Of a stretch of 10,449 nucleotides of DNA, positions 7,393 through 10,449 are shown in pieces. Positions within the stretch are counted from its first letter, which is position 1. Every line of letters starts with the position of its first letter. Position numbers and translations under genes: made by a program. A model generated the notes under the pieces. It worked only from the letters and a program-made list of their open reading frames with translations. It was not told where the DNA came from and made no database searches. The DNA comes from Burkholderiaceae bacterium (GTDB lineage Bacteria > Pseudomonadota > Gammaproteobacteria > Burkholderiales > Burkholderiaceae). The stretch covers positions 1-10,449 of the forward strand of contig JANWUU010000190.1 in the NCBI GenBank assembly GCA_025057735.1. The letters run 5' to 3'.

Positions 7393-8784
7393 ATGAACAT
7401 CGTGATCCTCGCCGCCGGTCAGGGCAAACGGATGCGCTCGGCGCTGCCGAAGGTCCTGCACCCGCTGGCGGGCAAGCCCATGCTAGCGCACGTGCTCGCG
7501 CTGGCGCGCGCGGTGCGGGCGCAGGCCGGGGCCGACGGCCGCATCGTGGTCGTGGTGGGGCACGGCGCGCAAGCGGTGCGCAGTGCCTTCGAGCGCGAGG
7601 CCGACGTGCAGTTCGTGCTGCAGCAGCCGCAGCTCGGCACCGGACATGCCGTGCAGCAGGCCGCGCCGCTGCTCGACGAGTCGGCGCTCACCCTGGTGCT
7701 GTACGGTGACGTGCCGCTGTTGCGGGCTGCCACCGTCCTGCGGCTGCTGCAGGCCGCCCGCGACGCCGAGCACGAGGGCATGGGGCTGCTGACGGTGCGA
7801 CTCGACGATCCGCATGGGTACGGGCGGATCGTGCGCGATGCGGCCGGCAACGTGCGCAGGATCGTGGAGGAGCGCGACGCCAGCGCGGCGGAGCGTTCGA
7901 TCACCGAGGTCAATACCGGCATTCTGGTCGCGCCGACCCCGGCGCTGAAACGCTGGCTGGCGCGCCTGTCGGCCGACAACGCCCAGGGCGAGTATTACCT
8001 GACGGACGTGGTCGCGCAGGCGGTGGCGGAGGGGCTGCACGTGGCGGCCGTGCCCGTGGAGGACGCCGAGGAAACACTCGGCATCAACAGCCCGGCGCAA
8101 CTGGCGCGGCTGGAACGCATCCTGCAGCGGCGCCTGGCGGAGCGCCTGCTCGAGGCGGGCGTACGGCTCGCCGACCCGGCGCGCCTGGACGTGCGCGGCG
8201 AGCTGACCGTCGGCGCGGACGTGGTGATCGACGTCGGCAACGTCTTCGAGGGGCGGGTGCACCTGGCCGATGGCGTGCGCATCGGCCCGAACAACCTGAT
8301 CCGAGACTGCACGATCGGCGCCGGCACCGAGGTGCTCGGTTTCTGCTATCTCGAGCGGGCGACGATCGGCGCCAACGCGCGCATCGGGCCGTTTGCGCGC
8401 ACGCGGCCGGAGGTGACGCTCGCCGACGAGGTGCACATCGGCAATTTCGTCGAGGTGAAGAACTCCAGCTTCGGCCACGCCTCGAAGGCCAACCACCTGG
8501 CCTACGTCGGCGATGCGGCCGTGGGGGCACGCGTCAACATCGGCGCTGGCACCATCGTCGCCAATTACGACGGCGCCAACAAGCACCGCACCGTGATCGA
8601 GGACGACGTGCACACCGGCTCCAACAGCGTGCTGGTGGCGCCGATCACGGTCGGCGCCGGCGCCACGGTGGCGGCCGGATCGACCGTCTCGCGGCACGTG
8701 CCGGCGGGCAAGCTCACCGTGGCGCGCGCGCGGCAGACCACGGTCGAGGGCTGGCAACGGCCGACCAAAAAGAAGCCCGAGTGA
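7393..8784 (+). CDS. glmU: GlmU, bifunctional GlcN-1-P acetyltransferase / GlcNAc-1-P uridylyltransferase
   Basis: The 463-residue product (E. coli GlmU has 456) catalyses the last two steps to UDP-GlcNAc in the cytoplasm: acetylation of glucosamine-1-phosphate from acetyl-CoA, then uridylyl transfer from UTP. The N-terminal nucleotidyltransferase domain (about 1-230) has the LAAGQGKRM loop (6-14) with Lys20 of LPKVLH, the QLGTGHA nucleotide-binding segment, YGDVPLL with the metal-binding Asp106, and the GEYYLTDVV segment. The C-terminal left-handed beta-helix (about 250-440) shows hexapeptide repeats ([24 protein letters not shown]), the [10 protein letters not shown] motif whose His368 matches the catalytic base His363 of E. 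coli, and [14 protein letters not shown]. It ends in a Lys-rich tail. The E. coli GKGTRM loop is GQGKRM here, a variant I recall from betaproteobacteria. The start is ATG 7393; there is no clear Shine-Dalgarno before it. Confidence 0.97.
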   Translation: MNIVILAAGQGKRMRSALPKVLHPLAGKPMLAHVLALARAVRAQAGADGRIVVVVGHGAQAVRSAFEREADVQFVLQQPQLGTGHAVQQAAPLLDESALTLVLYGDVPLLRAATVLRLLQAARDAEHEGMGLLTVRLDDPHGYGRIVRDAAGNVRRIVEERDASAAERSITEVNTGILVAPTPALKRWLARLSADNAQGEYYLTDVVAQAVAEGLHVAAVPVEDAEETLGINSPAQLARLERILQRRLAERLLEAGVRLADPARLDVRGELTVGADVVIDVGNVFEGRVHLADGVRIGPNNLIRDCTIGAGTEVLGFCYLERATIGANARIGPFARTRPEVTLADEVHIGNFVEVKNSSFGHASKANHLAYVGDAAVGARVNIGAGTIVANYDGANKHRTVIEDDVHTGSNSVLVAPITVGAGATVAAGSTVSRHVPAGKLTVARARQTTVEGWQRPTKKKPE

Positions 8785-8786
8785 GG

Positions 8787-8801
8787 GGGCGCCACGCGCC
8801 C
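8787..8801. terminator. short inverted repeat between convergent glmU and the Lrp-type gene
   Basis: GGGCGC-CAC-GCGCCC is a perfect 6-bp stem with a 3-nt loop that fills most of the 18-bp gap between the two stop codons. No T run follows directly on either strand. On the - strand, CTTCTTTTT occurs about 12 nt past the stem, inside the end of glmU. It could act as a weak two-way terminator or an RNA 3'-end barrier. Confidence 0.4.
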
Positions 8802-8802
8802 G

Positions 8803-9291
8803 TCAGGCCGGCAGCGCCACCCGCGGCGCGAACTTGCTGCGCTTGACCGCAAAGAAGCTGCGCACGTTGCGCACGTTGGCCTGCGCCGTGAACAGCCGGT
8901 GCACCAGCGCATGGTAGGCGGGCATGTCGGGCACCGCGACCACCAGCACGAAATCCGGCCCGGGCGACACCCGGTAGCACTGCTGGACGGCCGCCTCGTC
9001 GCGGACGCGCGCCTCGAAGGCGTCTAGATGCTCGGCGCCCTGACGTTCGAGGGTGATCTCCACGATGGCCGTCAGCGTCGGGCCGACTTTCTCGGGCGCC
9101 ACGATGGCGATCGTGCGTTCGATGATGCCGGACTCAATGAGGCGCCGTACGCGCCGTAAACAGGTCGGCGGCGAAAGGTGCGCGCGCGCGGCGAGGGCCT
9201 GGTTGGTGACCCAGGCGTCCTCCTGCAACAGGTTCAGCAAGCGACGGTCGGCGGCATCCAGCGGCAATGCCGGGTTTGTGTTTTCCTTCAT
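8803..9291 (-). CDS. Lrp/AsnC-family transcriptional regulator
   Basis: The 162-residue product has the usual Lrp/AsnC size and layout. An N-terminal winged helix-turn-helix (about 11-65) contains LDAADRRLLNLLQEDAWVTN, then LAARAHLSPPTCLRRVRRL with its recognition helix at about 40-53, and the wing after GIIER. A C-terminal RAM domain (about 70-155) shows the alternating strand-helix pattern, with GPDFVLVVAVPDMPAYHALV and the closing SFFAVKRSK strand, which in relatives mediates oligomerisation and small-molecule (often amino acid) binding. ATG 9291 is preceded by AAGGG (complement of 9300-9304) at 8 nt. The gene is divergent from glmS and convergent with glmU. Lrp-type genes often control themselves and a divergent neighbour, so glmS is a candidate target; the ligand is unknown. 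Confidence 0.92.
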   Translation of the reverse strand: MKENTNPALPLDAADRRLLNLLQEDAWVTNQALAARAHLSPPTCLRRVRRLIESGIIERTIAIVAPEKVGPTLTAIVEITLERQGAEHLDAFEARVRDEAAVQQCYRVSPGPDFVLVVAVPDMPAYHALVHRLFTAQANVRNVRSFFAVKRSKFAPRVALPA

Positions 9292-9311
9292 TTGGCTTGC
9301 CCTTATGACCG

Positions 9312-9320
9312 ATTATTGCA
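9312..9320 (-). promoter_or_regulatory. candidate extended -10 promoter for the Lrp-type gene
   Basis: On the - strand, TGCAATAAT matches the extended -10 form TGnTATAAT with one mismatch in the hexamer. Its start point would give a leader of about 14 nt before ATG 9291. The -35 region is weak. Confidence 0.35.
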
Positions 9321-9346
9321 TCGACTAACAGAGGCGAAATTTCACG

Positions 9347-9375
9347 AATAAAAAAGCGCAATATTCGAAATCCAA
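9347..9375 (-). promoter_or_regulatory. alternative -35/-10 promoter for the Lrp-type gene
   Basis: On the - strand TTGGAT (complement of 9370-9375) and TTTATT (complement of 9347-9352) are separated by 17 bp, each matching four of six consensus bases. It overlaps the AATATT and TTCGAA palindromes, so the regulator could repress itself by binding here. Confidence 0.3.
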
Positions 9376-9432
9376 TTCCCTGACACCAAGGCTAGCATTC
9401 GCCGCCATCCCAAATTTACGTGAGAGGCCCAG

Positions 9433-10449
9433 ATGTGTGGCATCGTCGGCGCGGTCGCCCAGCGAGACATCGTTCCTGTCCTGATCGAGGGGCTGCGCCG
9501 CCTGGAGTACCGCGGCTACGACTCCTGCGGCGTGGCGGTGTACGCGGACGGCGAGTTGAAACGCGTGCGCAGTGTCGGCCGCGTGGCCGAACTGGACGCC
9601 CGCACGCGCGGACTACAGGCCTTCATCGGCATCGCGCATACGCGCTGGGCGACGCACGGCGCGCCGACCACCGACAACGCCCATCCGCATTTTTCTGGCC
9701 GCCACGGCGCGGCGCGGATCGCGCTGGTGCACAACGGCATCATCGAGAACCACGATGTGCTGCGCGCGCGCCTATCCGCGCAGGGGTACCGGTTCGAGAG
9801 CCAGACCGACACCGAAGTCATCGCGCACCTGATCGACAGCCTGTACGACGGCGACCTGTTCGAGGCCGTGCAAAAGGCGGTGCGCGAGCTGCACGGCGCC
9901 TACGCGATCGCGGTGTTCGCGCGCGAAGAACCGCATCGCGTGGTCGGCGCACGCGCCGGCTCGCCGCTGGTGGTCGGGCTGGGCGACGGCGAGTGTTTCC
10001 TCGCCTCCGATGCGCTGGCGCTGGCGGGCACGACCGAGCGCATCGTGTACCTGGAGGAGGGCGACGTCGTCGATCTGCAGCTCGGACGCATGTGGATCGT
10101 CGATGCGCACGGCCGGCCGGTGGCGCGCGAGGTGCGCACCGTGCAGGCCGGACTCGGCAGCGTCGAGCTCGGCCCCTATCGCCACTTCATGCAGAAGGAG
10201 ATCTTCGAGCAGCCGCGCGCCATCGCCGATACGCTCGACCCGGTGGCCGGCATCGACCCGGTCCTGTTCGGCGAGGCGGCGCCGAGCGTGCTGCCGCGGA
10301 TTTCGCGGGTGCTGATCCTCGCCTGCGGCACCAGCCATTACGCCGGCTGCGTGGCGCGCTACTGGATCGAGGCCATCGCGCGCGTGCCGACCACGGTGGA
10401 GATCGCCAGCGAATACCGCTACCGCGCCTCGGTGCCGGATCCAGACACG
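9433..10449 (+). CDS. glmS: GlmS, glutamine:fructose-6-phosphate aminotransferase (isomerising), 3' end outside window
   Basis: The frame opens at ATG 9433 and is still open at the right edge after 339 codons; E. coli GlmS has 609 residues, so a little over half is present. The enzyme makes glucosamine-6-phosphate from fructose-6-phosphate and glutamine, the first committed step toward UDP-GlcNAc. The N-terminal glutaminase domain starts MCGIVGAV, so Cys2 becomes the N-terminal nucleophile after Met removal. It also has [11 protein letters not shown]69-T-R-W-A-T-H-G76 and H100-NGIIEN106, all typical of class II glutamine amidotransferases. The linker EIFEQPRAI leads into the first SIS isomerase domain, with A297-CGTS301 and ASEYRYR visible. 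GAGAGG lies 5 nt upstream. Together with glmU it brackets the Lrp-type gene. Confidence 0.97.
   Translation, partial: MCGIVGAVAQRDIVPVLIEGLRRLEYRGYDSCGVAVYADGELKRVRSVGRVAELDARTRGLQAFIGIAHTRWATHGAPTTDNAHPHFSGRHGAARIALVHNGIIENHDVLRARLSAQGYRFESQTDTEVIAHLIDSLYDGDLFEAVQKAVRELHGAYAIAVFAREEPHRVVGARAGSPLVVGLGDGECFLASDALALAGTTERIVYLEEGDVVDLQLGRMWIVDAHGRPVAREVRTVQAGLGSVELGPYRHFMQKEIFEQPRAIADTLDPVAGIDPVLFGEAAPSVLPRISRVLILACGTSHYAGCVARYWIEAIARVPTTVEIASEYRYRASVPDPDT

Larger units (their letters stand above)
9292..9432. promoter_or_regulatory. AT-richer divergent regulatory region between the Lrp-type gene and glmS
   Basis: This 141-bp gap is clearly richer in A/T than the rest of the window. It holds an A6 tract (9350-9355), palindromes GAAATTTC (9336-9343), AATATT (9360-9365) and TTCGAA (9364-9369), and a second AAATTT at 9412-9417, 75 bp from the first (9337-9342). 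Such spaced A/T sites would suit an Lrp-type octamer that wraps DNA. For glmS, possible elements are CTGACA (9380-9385, five of six to the -35) and TAGCAT (9393-9398, -10-like), but these are too close together to be one promoter. The glmS ribosome binding site is GAGAGG at 9422-9427, 5 nt before the ATG. No glmS ribozyme-like sequence was recognised. Confidence 0.55.

Noticed and set aside
9292..9432. A glmS ribozyme or riboswitch in the glmS leader.
   Set aside because: The leader is short, and no conserved ribozyme core was recognisable. Such elements are typical of Gram-positive bacteria.
1..10449. CRISPR arrays, insertion sequences, tRNA genes or a defence island.
   Set aside because: No regularly spaced repeats, transposase-like frames, terminal inverted repeats or cloverleaf sequences were seen. 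Gene content is housekeeping throughout.

Overview
The window reads as ordinary chromosomal DNA of a GC-rich Gram-negative bacterium, most likely a betaproteobacterium (the Rhodocyclales/Burkholderiales area is my best guess). The reasons are the Tim44-like/ubiJ/ubiB run, the style of GlmU, lipoprotein signal peptides for an outer membrane, and very strong G/C bias at third codon positions. The same bias produces long meaningless open frames on the opposite strand. I see no insertion sequence, phage gene, CRISPR array, tRNA or rRNA, and nothing that looks recently transferred.

Layout. Positions 1-2904 hold a ubiquinone-biosynthesis cluster on the + strand: the 3' end of a Tim44-like domain gene, a 370-bp stretch with no convincing gene, ubiJ (660-1238) and ubiB (1294-2904). 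A 19-codon mini-ORF (1238-1297) links the last two by overlapping stop and start codons. Next on the same strand are a large lipoprotein with Ig/PKD-like repeats and an HExxH zinc-peptidase motif (2953-4899), and a sodium:solute symporter (5011-6471). A DUF6279-type lipoprotein gene (7374-6478, - strand) converges on the symporter with 6 bp between the stops. It diverges from glmU (7393-8784) with only 18 bp between the start codons. An Lrp/AsnC-family regulator (9291-8803, - strand) lies between glmU and glmS. glmS starts at 9433 and runs off the right edge.

How the genes work together. UbiJ and UbiB serve the late, membrane-associated steps of coenzyme Q synthesis. GlmS makes glucosamine-6-phosphate, and GlmU makes UDP-GlcNAc two steps later for peptidoglycan and lipopolysaccharide. 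The Lrp-type gene shares a 141-bp AT-richer intergenic region with glmS, so it is a plausible local regulator of amino-sugar synthesis; this is inference from position only.

Most of the window is housekeeping. The parts least explained by known families are the putative surface metallopeptidase lipoprotein (HELAH plus a downstream Glu-rich helix, with a six-glycine tether after the lipidated Cys), the ubiJ-ubiB bridging mini-ORF, the compressed divergent start region of glmU, and the glmU-lrp-glmS arrangement. No multi-gene novel system is evident.
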